Of a stretch of 64,000 nucleotides of DNA, positions 24,526 through 37,125 are shown in pieces. Position 1 is the stretch's first letter. The number at the start of each line of letters is the position of its first letter. Below the pieces are notes generated by a model that saw only the letters and a list, made by a program, of their open reading frames with translations, was not told where the DNA came from and searched no databases. The DNA comes from Limonium bicolor (Eukaryota; Streptophyta; Magnoliopsida; Caryophyllales; Plumbaginaceae), in assembly GCA_023374045.1 (NCBI GenBank), contig CM041778.1, positions 285,425,533-285,489,532 on the forward strand, read 5' to 3'. Made by a program: the position numbers and the translations under genes.

Positions 24526-24530
24526 GTAAT
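24526..24530. repeat. Target site duplication GTAAT, right
   Basis: GTAAT immediately follows the solo LTR and matches 20052-20056. Confidence 0.92.
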
Positions 24531-24678
24531 AGTGTACCCCTTGGTACATTTCTACATGCAAGGCTACAAGCCTTATACCATCTACTACGATCTACCTTTC
24601 ATTCCTAGTAATCTAGGCATGTCCACCGGTCTCTTCTGTGACTAGGTCTGCTTCGGGTACCTGCACACTAAAAACATT

Positions 24679-24690
24679 CCCCCTAGGGGG
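24679..24690 (-). other. U5 hairpin palindrome, minus LTR (rewritten stem)
   Basis: CCCCCTAGGGGG is a perfect palindrome at the place that holds GCCCCTTGGGGC in the plus-strand LTRs. On the minus strand it follows GCTGA and precedes TGTGCAG|GTAC. Confidence 0.55.
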
Positions 24691-24780
24691 TCAGCTTGCG
24701 CTGAATATGATAACCGCATACCCCGCGTACTAGCGAGGGTACGCCGACCATTTGGTCGAATACATGCAATTCATTTTGCA

Positions 24781-24812
24781 ATACATACATACATACATAC
24801 ATACATACTTAC
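24781..24812 (+). repeat. CATA microsatellite
   Basis: A run of the four-base unit CATA lies inside the minus-strand LTR. Smaller TACA/CATA stretches recur to about 25400. Confidence 0.8.
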
Positions 24813-25957
24813 ATGCTTTCATTCACGATACTACAATACTACACAAGGTATACATACATACGCACAGTACAATACATGCTTGGAAGACAATACGAGTCAA
24901 CCAATACTTACTTACCATCTTCCAGAATACACATACACAATACATACTCATTACATACTCAATACGCAATACGGAGATACAATTCTCCAATACATACAAT
25001 GGTCCAGTTAGCTTCATTACACACCCGGGTTAATCGGGTGTTCATTACTTTTTGCTCCAGGTCAATGACTTACGATAGTCAAGACCAATACACATGCCAT
25101 ACTTACTTCTTACATACTTTACTTCCAGTTAAGTCGGTATGACCTCCGGGCAGGGATTACTACATCCCACCACCGGGCTTTAGGGTGGCCCACTAATCCA
25201 GGATGCTACCCATTCAAGGGAATTGGTCCATGGAAAAGATTACAGCCAGGATTCGGATCCAACCTCTTGTGTTTCCTTATCCTCACGCCGAAACTATATC
25301 GGACTTCTACTCATTCCATTTTACTCATTACTCATGTTAGGAGTTAGGTTGTTAGGAATTAGTAGAAGTCAGTACTTCACTTCCATACATACATACAATA
25401 CACAAGTACACAATACTTACACATACTTCTCATTTCCATCCATTCATTTCATGAATTATACAAACTAATTGTTCAAGAAGATACAACAAGAACAAAATAG
25501 TTCAAACACAGTTAAGTGCAATATAAGTCTGATTCGTGCATTTATCTTATTGGTGATCACATAAGCACATAAATCGGGGTAACCAAGTTAGGATACAGGG
25601 CATGAAGAAATCATACCGTTCACCGTCGTATACGTACTACCGGGTTCCTTCGAGGATCACTATTTGATTCCTATACATACATGAAGTAGTATGATCAATT
25701 ACCTATTATTGATCTAACTACTCCTTCATTGATACTTTTAATATTTACTTACTACTTCATTACTTCTTACTTGATTATAAAACCATTCTTTTCTTTACTA
25801 CTTCTTAGACTTGTTTCCTTACTCATTTACTTACTTTCTTACCATTACTACTTACTACTTCATTAATCGTGTATTACCACCTACATATGCTTATATGTGT
25901 ATAGGCATATATATATATACATGATTACTATACATATAATAAAACTTTTTTTTTACT

Positions 25958-26277
25958 CGACCGACCCACCCTGGATCGGACCCATGGGTCGGCCGGCTAC
26001 AGAGACTTCGATACTGAAAATTCCAGTCCGGCCGACCCAGCAGGGTCGGTCCATTGGGTCGGTCGGTTACAGAAAAATCCACTACAAATTTCCACTCGAC
26101 CGACCCAGGCAGAGTCGGTCCCCTGGGTCGGTCGATGCAGAAGCATTTCCGACTAAAAGTTTCTACTCGACCGACCCAGTCAGGGTCGGTCCCTGGGTCG
26201 GTCGGATGCAGAAGCTTCCGAGATTGCAGATTTTCGGGTAGACCGACCCTGCTAGGATCGGTCCTAGGGTCGGTCCA
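25958..26277. repeat. CCGACC/GGTCGG palindrome cluster, minus LTR
   Basis: Five inverted units of the type CCGACCC...GGGTCGG(TCGG) are separated by AT-rich spacers of about 30 bp. After removing the nested solo LTR, the cluster lies about 1.8 kb before the LTR end, as in the solo LTR. Frames reading through both strands are by-products of the repeat. Confidence 0.8.
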
Positions 26278-28492
26278 GCCCGTACCCATTTTAATTACTT
26301 ATTTTGAATCCCAAACTCTACTCAATTCACACCCAATCTTTTCCTACTCATTCCACATGTTTCCTACATGTTTAAACAACATTTAAATCCTCTAATTCAC
26401 CTTAGTTCATCCATCAAATTTATGCTAAATCCATCAATCCACTTACACAATTTTCCTCACTTCATTCCAGCACTTATACCTTTTTTTTTTCTTTCTTCAT
26501 TGCTACAGATTTTTAAACCAACTTCTACCATCCAATACTTCCTCTACCAATGTCACTCCTAGCATCCCAAATACCTCCTCTTACCATGCCAATTCATTTC
26601 CAAGCAATTGTACCATCTATACCCAAGTCCAACTTCATTTTACCAAGTCTTACACTCTAATCTTTTCTAACTTCTCCAATGCATGTTAATACACTTTGCT
26701 ACAGATTTTGCACTTCTTACTTCTCATACTACTACTACCTCTTCATCACTACTAAACATCTCTACTATCCCCAACATACCTTGGTTTTCCCATTCACCAA
26801 GTCATCCATACATGTACATATTCCTACCAAAATTTTGCCATAGTTCCTCTACATTTCTTACTTCTCCACATATGCACTTTTTCATCAAACTCATTCCTAA
26901 TCTAGCCAAACCACAAGGGTTCTACCAGCACACATACAAAATCTTAGTACACAATTACTTCCTCAATTACAATACCAATACATCATTACCTCCTCAATCC
27001 ACATTACTAATGCACATACACCATACACTTGGCTCTAAGGCCTACAATTCACATACTAGTTCATAAATACCCAAATTCCACAATTACATTACCAATACAC
27101 TCTTTGGGTTCTTTAAATTGGTTTACCCATTCCCATTACTCTAATGCATTAAATTTAGCCTTCAAGAAAGAGTTCTTACCTTAAGCTCTTATTTCCTTCA
27201 TTCCCTTTTCAATTCTCTTCTTCATTTCTTCTTTTGCCCAAATCGGCCACATTGGGAATGGAGTGCCAAACTCCATTCCCATCACCCAATGAACACAAAA
27301 CACTACAATTAATATACTAACCCTTAAATCAAGGCCAATTCATTGAAGTGTTTGAAATGAAATTTCTAGGGTTTACCTTTGGAGAGTTTTAGATGGGGTT
27401 TTAGCCCTTGGTTCAAGAAGGTGAATCCACCACCATTGCAAGGTTGATATTATGATCCAAAGAGAGAGAAAAATAGAGCATTACAAATGGGGCAAAAATC
27501 AGTTATGAAGTAAGGTGGGGAAAACACGAGATTTCATGTAGATTTTTACCTTGTTGGAAAGAGGAGACTCCAAGCTCCATAATGGTGTGCTTTTCTCTTT
27601 GGATGGGGTATACCCACGAAAATGAACTTCCTCATTTTGGATTTTGAAAAGAGAGAAGTGTAGAGGAGGATGAGGGGAGTTCAAATATGTAGTTATTTTT
27701 ACCTTTGGAGTTCCAATGAAGCTAGAGCATGTGGATAGAGGAGAAGCCATGGGAGGCTTGTGAAGCTCCATGAAATCGCCCAAACCAGAGAGAGAGGAGG
27801 GAGAAATCGGTGGAGGGGGAGAGGAAAGAGAGAGTGAGTTGTGAGAGTGAGGTGAGAGGAAAGGCATAAAGTAATTCTTTTACTTTATTGCTTTTTGCTT
27901 TTGGCTCTCTTATTTAATTAGCTAGTTACATGTGTGTGTGAGGGAGTTATTTGACTCTTTAAAAACCGGCCCCCTTACAGTATACTAGCTGGAGCGTTTT
28001 TCGTCTTTTACAGAAAACGCTCGTTATTTTACCCGGTTTAGGTACTGTTCACTAACCGGGCACGTTTTCCGGAATTTTCTCGTTTCTTTATTTTTATTGG
28101 TTTTAAGCTTTCATAAACGCTTAATAATATTTATTTAATGACTTATAATTTTTACGGGTTCGTTTGACCACTTAAAATCACGTCTTTGGGTTTTCTCGAA
28201 AAACGTGCGTTAAAGCTCTATTAGCGTTTTAATACATTATTTGGATCCGTTTTCTTCGGAGTTGTTCCCACGTCTTATTTAGGTCTTATTAAACTTTAGA
28301 ATCCATATAATACTCTAACCGAGGTCTCATACCTCCTATGGTTATTTAACGCTTATTTAGCGTTTTCCGCTTTTTAAGCGTTTTTTTTTCTTTTGGATTT
28401 ATTTTTCCTTACTAGTATTAATTAGGTACCATTAGGCCCTTAAATACGTATTAGATTAATTTTAATCCTTATATTTAAGTTCGGGTATTTCA

Positions 28493-28508
28493 ATCTACCC
28501 CCCTTAAG
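28493..28508 (-). promoter_or_regulatory. Polypurine tract of the minus LARD
   Basis: On the minus strand, TTAAGGGGGGTAGAT immediately precedes the LTR start TGAAATACCC. This fixes both the element's orientation and the LTR border. Confidence 0.8.
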
Positions 28509-29710
28509 AACTTTGTCCTCAAAGTTGTTCGAGGTTATGGGATTACTATACTTACTCATTCATACCTGTCCAAGCCAAAGGTTGTATGTTCCTCCTTCTT
28601 ACCATTCCTAAATCCATCCCTCAAGGTTCCTACATACCACACCATACCAATATACCATAGTTACTCCAATCCGCGCTACTACTAACTATCCGGTTCCTCA
28701 TTACACAATTCATACATACATACAGTGCAAAGCTATCCCCAAAGCAATGCAATACACATACAATCCCGCAGGCACTCCGGTCATCTCGACGCAGGACTCT
28801 CTATGTCCCGCTGCCTTTGAATAATACAACATGCTACACTACTATCTTCTCCGGTACAAGCTTCTAGCCAAATCCTTACTCTCAGTCTAAGGAAAGTCCT
28901 TCCCAACAGCTAATTAGAAATCTTCTAAAGCATCCAACTCCAAGTTCCAAGTTACATTCATTACTTCTATCCTATGCGTGATTCTTGTGACCACTTGAGG
29001 GGAGCTTCAAGAATCGTTCGACCCTGATGTGATCAGCACCAGTGTTGAACTATCTTTCCACCCCAATTTGTGTTTGGTTTGCCTTGATCTGATCAGGATC
29101 AAGTTTGACTTCCACATCAGTTTCAACAGCAAATAATTTGGTTGTTTTCATTTTCTATCTTTTTACTCTTCTAGTCGTGATTACGAATTCATACATCCCC
29201 AAAGGATGGAATCAGTCCATCGATCGTCCTCACTCTACTTCCCAAATGCTTTACTCCGTGGTTCAATACTTAAATGCTCGCTTCATCGACTGTTACTACT
29301 TCCATTCACTACTCTCCTTCATCTCAAATATTCTAGCTACGGACTACAGTACTATGAAATTCAGTTGTTCTCAATTCACTTCAAATGCCGTAATACGAAT
29401 ACACTACTCATGGCTACATTCCTCTACTACTCTTAATCCATTCGTACTACTTCCTTAAGGGTTACAATACTTGTGGAGCTCCGTCCACTACTCATTACTC
29501 TTCTTTGTAATACTCTTACACTGGGTTACAAGATGGGTATATTCGCCCTATGGTCTTTGCATGTCTAATGCTTAGTTACCACAATTTAACTATGAATGAA
29601 TACGTATGTTTATATAACGTAAGTACCACTCATCGAATCAATTCTCATTTGTGCTATGCACATTATAGCTTCTGTGTTTTGTTCGTGAAACTTACATTAA
29701 GGGTTTTCGC

Positions 29711-29726
29711 TCTTCCCCCCTTAAAA
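29711..29726 (-). promoter_or_regulatory. Internal PPT-like site, minus LARD
   Basis: On the minus strand, CCTTTTAAGGGGGGAAGA is followed by GCGAAAACCC, which resembles the PPT plus LTR start. It lies about 1.2 kb upstream of the real PPT and corresponds to 10421-10436. Confidence 0.45.
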
Positions 29727-32710
29727 GGATTACGCCCACGTAATCTACCATATGTTACTATTAAACATTGGTTTACTCGATTTGGGCAATCTGAAGCGTT
29801 TAGCTTCACTACGATATACTATACAATATGCTCTGGTCAAAGGGTCTTAACCATACCAAAGGTTTAGTCCTTGCACCGAGGATTCCTATATGAGCTTATT
29901 TAACTCATATCCAATTCGGTTCTAGCCTATTAGGCTTCAAGGCATTAATAGCCATTCTTTCATACTTACTAGGCGTATTACATTTCTTAGCTAGGGCCCA
30001 CTAGCTTCTGCTGCGCGACCCTGATAACTTGGGTTACTCACCCTTCATGTTGTCGTTAATGTGTTGTACATCACCTTTTTGTGGGAATAAGGTTTACTAA
30101 ATAAATGTGGTATTCTTTTACCGTGTTTGAACTCAATGACCAGCTCTCTGGTAATCTATTACACGTACTATTCGTACTCCCACGATTATTCACTAAATTC
30201 CTCCGACTTGTTGTCGGGCGAGGTTAAGTCACTACCAAATTGTAGTGCTTCCTCTGTTGTCACTAGCTTATGAATTATACCAGTTCTTCTGGTTCAGTAC
30301 AAGTGTTCTTTGCTTGTATGACCTTGCATTCTCAATGCGTCGGTCCAAGTGACTTTCTTACATCTTCTTTCACCTTTTTATTCCAATGGAATTCACATCT
30401 TGTGATGGATAGTGTGTCTTACACTCTTCGTGCGATCTGTTGCTAAGAATGCTTGACTGGCTTATGCCATGTTTGTGGTGAAAAGAAGGATTTACTACTG
30501 TTTACATTCTCCATATCTGCAGCCATCCCATTAGATCATTAGCTGTACAAGTGCAATACCAAAACATCAGTCATACAGAGTGCAGAGGCGTGAACGCTAG
30601 ACAGTAAGTCACTTATGTGATAGGGAAATATTTCTGACTGTCTTCCATACTTATTCTTCATGTCATTGTCTACCACTTCCTCATAGCGGTCGCTTGTTGC
30701 GCACCGTATTCTTACTCTTTGTACCATTTCCTTATGGTGTAAATACACTAGGAGGTTCCTAGTTCATATGTATGACGGTTGCCGTAGCGTACCACAATGT
30801 TATTATCTTCCCCATGTGGAGATATTTTATTTCGGTTTAGGTTTCCTGTGTAGGTTAGCTTACCTCACATTACTTCCTCATTCATGATATAGTTTTCCAA
30901 ATAACTTGGTTGGCCAAGGATGAAGTGGTTTATCGGTTACAAGCTCTCTTGAGCGCCGGTCATTCATGGTGTGCAATGTGCACACTCATTGATTGTTTTG
31001 ACAATTACTGTCTCATAGTGCTGAGCATTGATCATAGGCTCTAGCTATGCGGTTTTACTTTTGCATGTACATTACCGGGACATCCCCCAAAACTTCAAGG
31101 GTTTTCTGGTCCCGTTCTCCAATTGGAGGGTATTCAATCACTAACAATTGAAGGTTCTTGTTGAGGGGTTGTCTCCACTCGTAGGTCTCGTGACGAGGTT
31201 TACTATGTTAGTCTTTGCTTATGTACCTCCGCCATTTACAATGGTTCACCACGTGTTTGGGTGCATAACGAGTATACTCACTCCTTCGAGCTTCGATGCT
31301 CTTAAGCGATGTGCTCCTACAGTCCACAGCCTCTCGTAGGCGTAGTGGTTTGGAAATCTCATTTCCTTATTCGTTGTTTCTCTTGGCAATATCTATATGC
31401 ACGAGTTTTGTTGTTTGGTATGAGACGGAAGCCTCTTTCTAAGGGTTCCTATCGTCACCACATGGGTGGTTTTCTGTTAATGAGAGGTATCCTCCCTCAA
31501 GTTTCCCGTAGTGTCCAAGCGTGGACTAGGCCATTGTTGGCGTTATTACGATTCTTATGCCTCTGTGCTGCCATTGCTACAGAAGGCATGTAGGGTAATT
31601 AAAAGCTTGTCAACTGTATACTAGACTGATGCTCTAGTGACAGCAATACGAGATGGCCATTACTCCAAGCCACTCAGGATGTTGGGTTAAAACTGATGGT
31701 CCAGTTGTTGATTTCTTGTCGTATGATACAATATCTCTTGCAAGTCCTATTAGTACTGGTGTGGGTTTTGCCACCGTTTGAGTTCACATAACGTAGTTAG
31801 TTGGTGGCTTTTAAGCCTTATTGCTGCAAGCTATGCTCTTTGCAAGCTGCTTATACACGTTTCCATTCTTTGTGTACCCCATAGGTTGGAGGTATTTACT
31901 GGGCTCCATGGTGAGTCGTGACACCACGCTTCCGTTCATGGGAGGCCCTTTAGGCAGGTTGATGCTAATCAATGCCTTTTGTAATTTAGGGTATTTCCTA
32001 TTAAGTGAAATCCCTTCGGTATGCTAACCGAATATCCGTTCTGGTTGTCGTGCTCTCCCATGACACTTGTTCGATTGTGTTAACTCAGACACCCTTCGAG
32101 GGTTGCTCCTAGGTGTTGTTAGGTTATGCCGTTACATCCGGCTAGCGTTTATGATATGTATCACTATACCACCTTGTGCTATTATATTTAAGCTGTTCCC
32201 TCTGGGTTATAACGTCTCCCGTCGTTGGGTAGACCGTCTATACTTGCTCCTAGTGCTTGAGACTAGGTTTGAATGTCCTCTTTGATGATGGATTATATTT
32301 GTGGTAATCTTGTAATTGTTCTTGGGAACTCTGTCCCGTTTGTTAAGCATTCTGGTGTCCACGTTAGGCGATTGCCTTACTGTGTTTAGGCTGGGTATAC
32401 TTTCCAGCTGCCATGTATTTTCTTGATGTACTGAGACATATCCAATGTCTATACTTACTAGTATGTGCTCTTTGCACTCCCTAGTTCTTATTCCTCTCTT
32501 CAGGTGGATTCTCTGAGTTCCTTTATACTTAATCGTCTGAGGTGTCCAGCTGTTCTGATTTGAACTCACTCATGGTCCGTAGGACGGAGTTGACTACTTC
32601 TCGTGTGTCGCACACTACATGTATACATATGTGGGGTACCTTGTTGATACGTTACCACTTACCGAACTATATGTCAGGCCCGCAAGCTCCTTCGGAGTGC
32701 GGTTGTCCCA

Positions 32711-33177
32711 TGAAACAGTATACTTATCCTAATACGATCCAACTTGATCCAGTGTAATAGTACATCTATCCTAGTATGACTTGATCTGATCTTCTATCCT
32801 ACCTTACCTGGTTTCAAACACAGAGTTTCACGAGAGTAAAGAGAGAGAAAGAGAGCTTATATTGGAATCGAGTGTGAGTTTGGTTGTCAAATGCTGTGTA
32901 TCATATTTCATGGGGGTATGCCCCTATTTATAGTATTTTGGGCCTAGTTTTCATGGTGCCAGCCTGTATTTTACATGTATAAGTACAGTTTTACCCCCTC
33001 TTTAATACCCTTGGTCGACCACAGGCGGTCGACCGTATCACATTTTACTTTGTCTATGTCCTATTTTCATTTCGGCCGAGGACGGCCGAATGCCCTATGT
33101 GTTTCTACCTCCATCCGGCTAAAGTGGCCGGAAGCTCTACGTCCCTTTCTGACTTGGTACCATTTCTTCCCTTCTCA
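32711..33177 (-). repeat. Tat element 1, 3' LTR (467 bp)
   Basis: TGAAACAG...TTCTCA matches 43756-44265 closely but lacks one palindrome unit of about 40 bp. A TATA box (CTATAAATAGGGG on the minus strand) is at 32921-32933. Hairpin palindromes lie at 33016-33137, upstream of the TATA in minus orientation, so in U3. Confidence 0.9.
33012..33137 (-). repeat. U3 hairpin cluster, Tat 1 left LTR
   Basis: Three hairpins are present: GGTCGACC(acagg)CGGTCGACC, TTCGGCCG(agga)CGGCCGAA and an imperfect CCGGCtaaagtGGCCGG. Compared with the right LTR, the second hairpin shows a paired change and a whole unit is missing. Confidence 0.75.
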
Positions 33178-33728
33178 TCAGTCCCACAATTTCTATCTTT
33201 CTGAATTTTGGTGAAGAAAATAGAACTTCTGTCTTGTGCTTTGGCGAAAAATTTATTTTTGCAACTGCGGCCAACTCTGAGGCTCCTTGGTCTGTCCGTG
33301 CTTTGTCTTTACTTTATCCCAGTCCCACAAGTTCTTTTTCTTCATACTTGGAGAAAAGGAACTTTTTATTGGCCATGTGCGAAGCTCGTGACTCAATCCT
33401 GTTGTGTTTTGCCTTTTGAATTTTTCCGCCTTTTTTTGGTGTTGAATACGTAAGGTCCTTCTTTCGACTAATTATCGGAGGCGTCTTTAGGAAGCATGTG
33501 GCCCTTCCTTTTCCTCTGCAAAAAGGTGTTTTTTGTTTGTATACACATATATATTTATTTTTGTTTGATCGAGGGAAAACTTCTCTCAAAGTTTGAGTTT
33601 TTAAGTTTCTTCCTCTTTCCTTCTCTGCTCATTTGCTCCGACTTTCTTCTTCTTTCGTCACCTCCTGTTATCGCGTTCTTCGCTCTCTCTCTCTGTTGCT
33701 TAACTTCGCTTTTGTGCTAAGCTCAACA

Positions 33729-36700
33729 ATGTCGTCCTCCTCCTCAAAACAGAAAAATCTTGCTTCTAAATTTCCTCCCGCCATCGAGGCGATTCATGGC
33801 TCTCGCTCTTCCGACGGTTTTCGCCCTTCGCAACTGAAGTTCACAAGACCCTTCCGTTCTGGGCGCCAACCCTTTTCCTCTTCTCTTAATTATTCCTCCC
33901 TTTGCGATTGTCTTAGGGGTGTCGAAGCCCCGCTTGGCACGCAAATTTACCTGCCATCCCCCGATTCTCATCCTAACGATGATTTTGGGAGCGGGTACGT
34001 AGTTTTTGCTGATTTTTTCGCTCCGGTCTGACCATTCCCCCGCATCCCTTTGTGCTGGGCTTCCTCCTTCGCCGCTGCTGCACTCTTGCTCACCTTCATC
34101 CAAAGGCTCTTTCGCATCTCCACGCATTCGTTTCTCTTTGCGAGGGTAGCACATTCGGCCGGAAGGCACTGATTTCGTCCGATTCTTCTCAGTTAGGGTT
34201 GATTCGGCTAGCCTGACCCTTATCGCGAAGACTGGATACTCCCTCTTCGACTACAAGAAAGCTCACGATTGGGGGTCACGGTGGTTCGTAATTGTCCCTC
34301 CATCCGGCCAAATTTTGGGTGTCCCGTACTGTGCTGAGGTTGGGAGAGGTCAGCTGATCAGCCCCCAAATTCCTCCGGCCGAATTGCCGATCTCGAAGAT
34401 TCTGAGGGCAGTAAACAAAAAACCACCGACTGTCGAGACGTTTTTCTCAAAGGAACGTTTGTCTTCTCTGAAGACATATCATAGTAAGTGCCTTTATTCC
34501 TTAATACAAACTCCGCCATTCCTGTCGGTTTTCTTATTATTTTGACATATGCATGCAGATTTCTTCCAGAAGGGGGAAAAGGTCGGCCCCTTTTATAGCT
34601 GGAACCTCGTCACCTTCAAGATTGGGGACGAAAAGGTTAACTACTACGGTACGCTTGATGCGGTGGCTGCTGCGGCCGAACAACCTTTGGAGAGTGCTCC
34701 TGCTCCGGAAAAGCGTTCTAGGCAAGAATCCGAGGATGACCAAGCTGGTCATTCAAAGAAAAAGAAAAAACCAGAGTCGCCTGATCGTGCTGTTGCCGGA
34801 TTGTCAGGTACATGGCACGTGAGCCCCAAGTCCGGGCGCCGTGTCTTCCTTCCCATCACCCCTGGTTCGGGTTTAGACCTTGGTTCTTGCTCGGTTGGGA
34901 GTCCGGTCTTCCGACTCCTATTTGTGAGCAATTTCCTGATTTGACAGGTTACTTTTCCTCAGATCCTGCTCAAGAAAACACCTTAGAGGCCACAGACCTC
35001 TGTGCTGATCCTCCGGCCGAACCAGGTTTGATTCTTGCTATGTCCTTCCGCTTCGGCTTTGTATATATTTGATAATGTGACCACATTTGCTTTTGTTATT
35101 GCGGCAGCCTCTGTTCCTGTCAAAAAGACTAAAGAAGAAAACCACATCAAAGCCGAAGGCTCCTCAGCCAGGGATATCAGGAGAAGGGCAAACCTCTGGC
35201 GATCCTGAGGCCTCAGGACCATTCTCCATTGATGTTGCTGGGGCCATGGATGCGGCAAGGAATAGAGGAATGGAATACCGTGAGGTGCCTGAGAATCCTG
35301 AGCTCCGGAGTAAGCAGAGAGAGGACTTCATAGCTTCCTCTTCTTCCTCCCCTCCTCCTCCTGTTCAAGAATCTTACACTGGACCCTCCCAAAAGGAAGG
35401 GTGGTTCTACCACTGCGGGCACCCCTCCCCTTATTATCCTGTGATGCTGCCAAGTTTCTTCTCTCTGGAAGGAGGCAATTAAGAGATCCAATCATCCAGA
35501 CGGGATCTTTGCTCCTCCGGCAACTTTTACTGCTACTAAAAAGAGGCTGCGGATCGGAGACGGGCGGGCAGATGCCATCATGCGGCATTCCCTCCCAGTA
35601 AATGATGTGTTTGACATGATGTGGGGGGGAATCTTTCAGGTTGACATGTGTGTCTCTTTTTATGTTTCCCTTTTTGTTTTAGTGTGGCTCCTTCCCTGAC
35701 TTTGTGTATCATTGTTGTTTAGCTGATGTCCATGGCCCAAAGTACTGAGGTTCACTTTGGTAATCTCCAATCCAGGCTTCACCATGAGGAAAGCCGAGCC
35801 AACAATGCCGAAGAGGAGCTGAGGCTGACCCGCTCCTCTCATGACACTTATATTGACCAGGTCGAGTATGAGATCGATCGTAAGGCAAAGGAGAGAACCG
35901 AGGCAATCAACAAAGAACTGCAGTTGTCCCGAGAATGTGAGCGTCAGCGTGATGAGTATGAGCTGCAGCTGCAGAAACTCCGGGAAGAGAACTTTTCTCT
36001 AAGAGGCCGAATCAAGGAAGCCGATAATACGTTGATAGAGGTGTGAAACCGTCTCTTCTTTCCTTGGCTTTGGTTAAGGTGATTCGGTTCTTTCTTTGAC
36101 CTAGGCATTATGCTGGATTAGGTGCGCACTATGCACCGGAAATGTGAACAATCTTCAGGCTGAGAAGGCCTTTTTCTATGAGGAGCGGAATTCTTTCAAG
36201 CAGGAGCTGAAACGCTCGAGCTGGAGAAGCAAACTCTTCAACGGAGAATGAAGCTCTTGTGAAGGAAAAAGAAAAGCTTATCCAGGATTTTGATTGCCTG
36301 TCAAAAAAAGGTTGCTGGAAGAGCAGTTGAGGTCTTCTTTTGACCAAGAGAAGCAGTCTCTGCTCCGAGATTGTTCTCTTTTGGAAGAAAGAAGAAAACC
36401 CTTGCTGCGGACAAAGCCGCCCTGATAGAAGAGAGGACCAGGCTGGAGGAGAAGGTAAAGGAGCTAGAAGAAGCTAAGCTCGCTCTAGGCGAAAATACTG
36501 AGTCATTGGCCATGGTAAACTTCCATTCCCTTAACTTTTGCCTCTCTTTTGGCCCTTTCTTCTTCTTATTCTCTTTTTTGTTCCGGCTAGGCATGAGTTC
36601 TGCCAACTTACTGAAGCACATTACTCAGTTGAATGGCCGGTTAGTCCGTGCTAAAGAAGAGCTGTCATTCACCAACTCAGAACGTGATAAATACCGAGCT

Positions 36701-37125
36701 CAAGTCCTGACCCTTGAATCTCAAGTGGCCAGGCTCAAGTCATTCTCCCGGCAGTCTCAAGAGGAGGTACAGAAGCAAGGCACAATTAATGCCCATCTGA
36801 AGGAGTCTTTTGCTTCGCAGTGTCGCCGGATAGTCGACATTTGCCAGCAGATTGTCTCAGATCACTCCCCGAGAAAGGAGAGTTGCTGGATGATGATCTG
36901 TATAACAAGCTTGAATTCAAGGCTGTTGCTCAGAAGTCCAACTTCTTTTCTGAACTTGAGAGGTTCTGCCGCAGTCCTGGGGAGACATGTTTTGGTGGTG
37001 GCGAGGCTTCATTTCTTCCAGCCGGAAGTAACATCCTGCCGTCAGCCGGAGGGATGCAGCATCTTTCCAAGAAGTCCAAGTCTTCTGAGAGTGTAGCTGG
37101 TACGGCGATAGATTATAGCTGCTGA
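33729..37125 (+). pseudogene. Antisense multi-exon gene in Tat element 1 (broken)
   Basis: On the strand opposite gag-pol, between integrase and the 3' LTR, coding-like segments alternate with intron-like ones. Exon 1 starts at ATG 33729. In the second frame near 34022-34150, a GLTIPPHPF...HLHPKAL...L-CE pattern recalls the Transposase_28 / putative gypsy-type transposon family (PF04195, from memory). Likely introns are 34484-34558 (GTAAGT..GCAG), 34808-34962 (or ending 34947) and 35026-35107, all phase 1. A coiled-coil exon is 35723-36040 (106 codons, phase 0) with heptad-rich charged sequence; more coiled coil follows to about 36850. Frameshifts near 34025, 34214 and 35130 and unclear joins after 36041 show it is broken. 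Tat elements are known to carry extra, sometimes antisense, ORFs. A TATA-like ATATATATTTA near 33548 could be its promoter. Confidence 0.6.
34484..34558 (+). other. Predicted intron, antisense gene
   Basis: The segment has a GTAAGT donor, a T-rich body and a GCATGCAG acceptor, 75 bp in all. Joining the flanking exons keeps an open frame (phase 1). Confidence 0.6.

Larger units (their letters stand above)
19667..28492 (-). mobile_element. Minus-strand LARD-like 3' LTR, split by a solo LTR
   Basis: On the minus strand the LTR starts with TGAAATACCC at 28492, five bases after a polypurine tract, and ends with GGGTGTTACA at 19667. Removing the nested solo LTR and one copy of its target site leaves about 4.35 kb. 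It holds a GACC/GGTCGG palindrome cluster at 25958-26277 and a U5-type palindrome CCCCCTAGGGGG at 24679-24690. The predicted order is TGAAATACCC, GGTAAAA sites, palindrome cluster, hairpin, CAG|GTA, TGTTACA. No protein-like frame is present. Confidence 0.8.
28493..32710 (-). mobile_element. Minus LARD internal domain, truncated
   Basis: This is the non-coding internal domain of the element whose 3' LTR is 19667-28492. It matches the plus-strand internal domain 6289-11230 in blocks, but the block order differs. It is cut at 32710 by the LTR of Tat element 1. A second PPT-like site is at 29711-29726. No gag, protease, RT or integrase motif was seen on either strand. Confidence 0.65.

Noticed and set aside
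25891..26386. Overlapping frames of 110-132 codons rich in Asp-Arg-Pro and Gly-Ser-Val
   Set aside because: They read through the palindromic CCGACC/GGTCGG cluster on both strands. Composition, not coding, explains them.
26683..27066. 127-codon Ser/Thr/His-rich frame
   Set aside because: It lies inside an AC-rich part of the minus-strand LTR and lacks domain features; low-complexity composition explains it.
36515..36590. GT...AG intron in the coiled-coil part of the antisense gene
   Set aside because: The sites look good, but the join as drawn is out of frame, so I did not list it as a separate feature.
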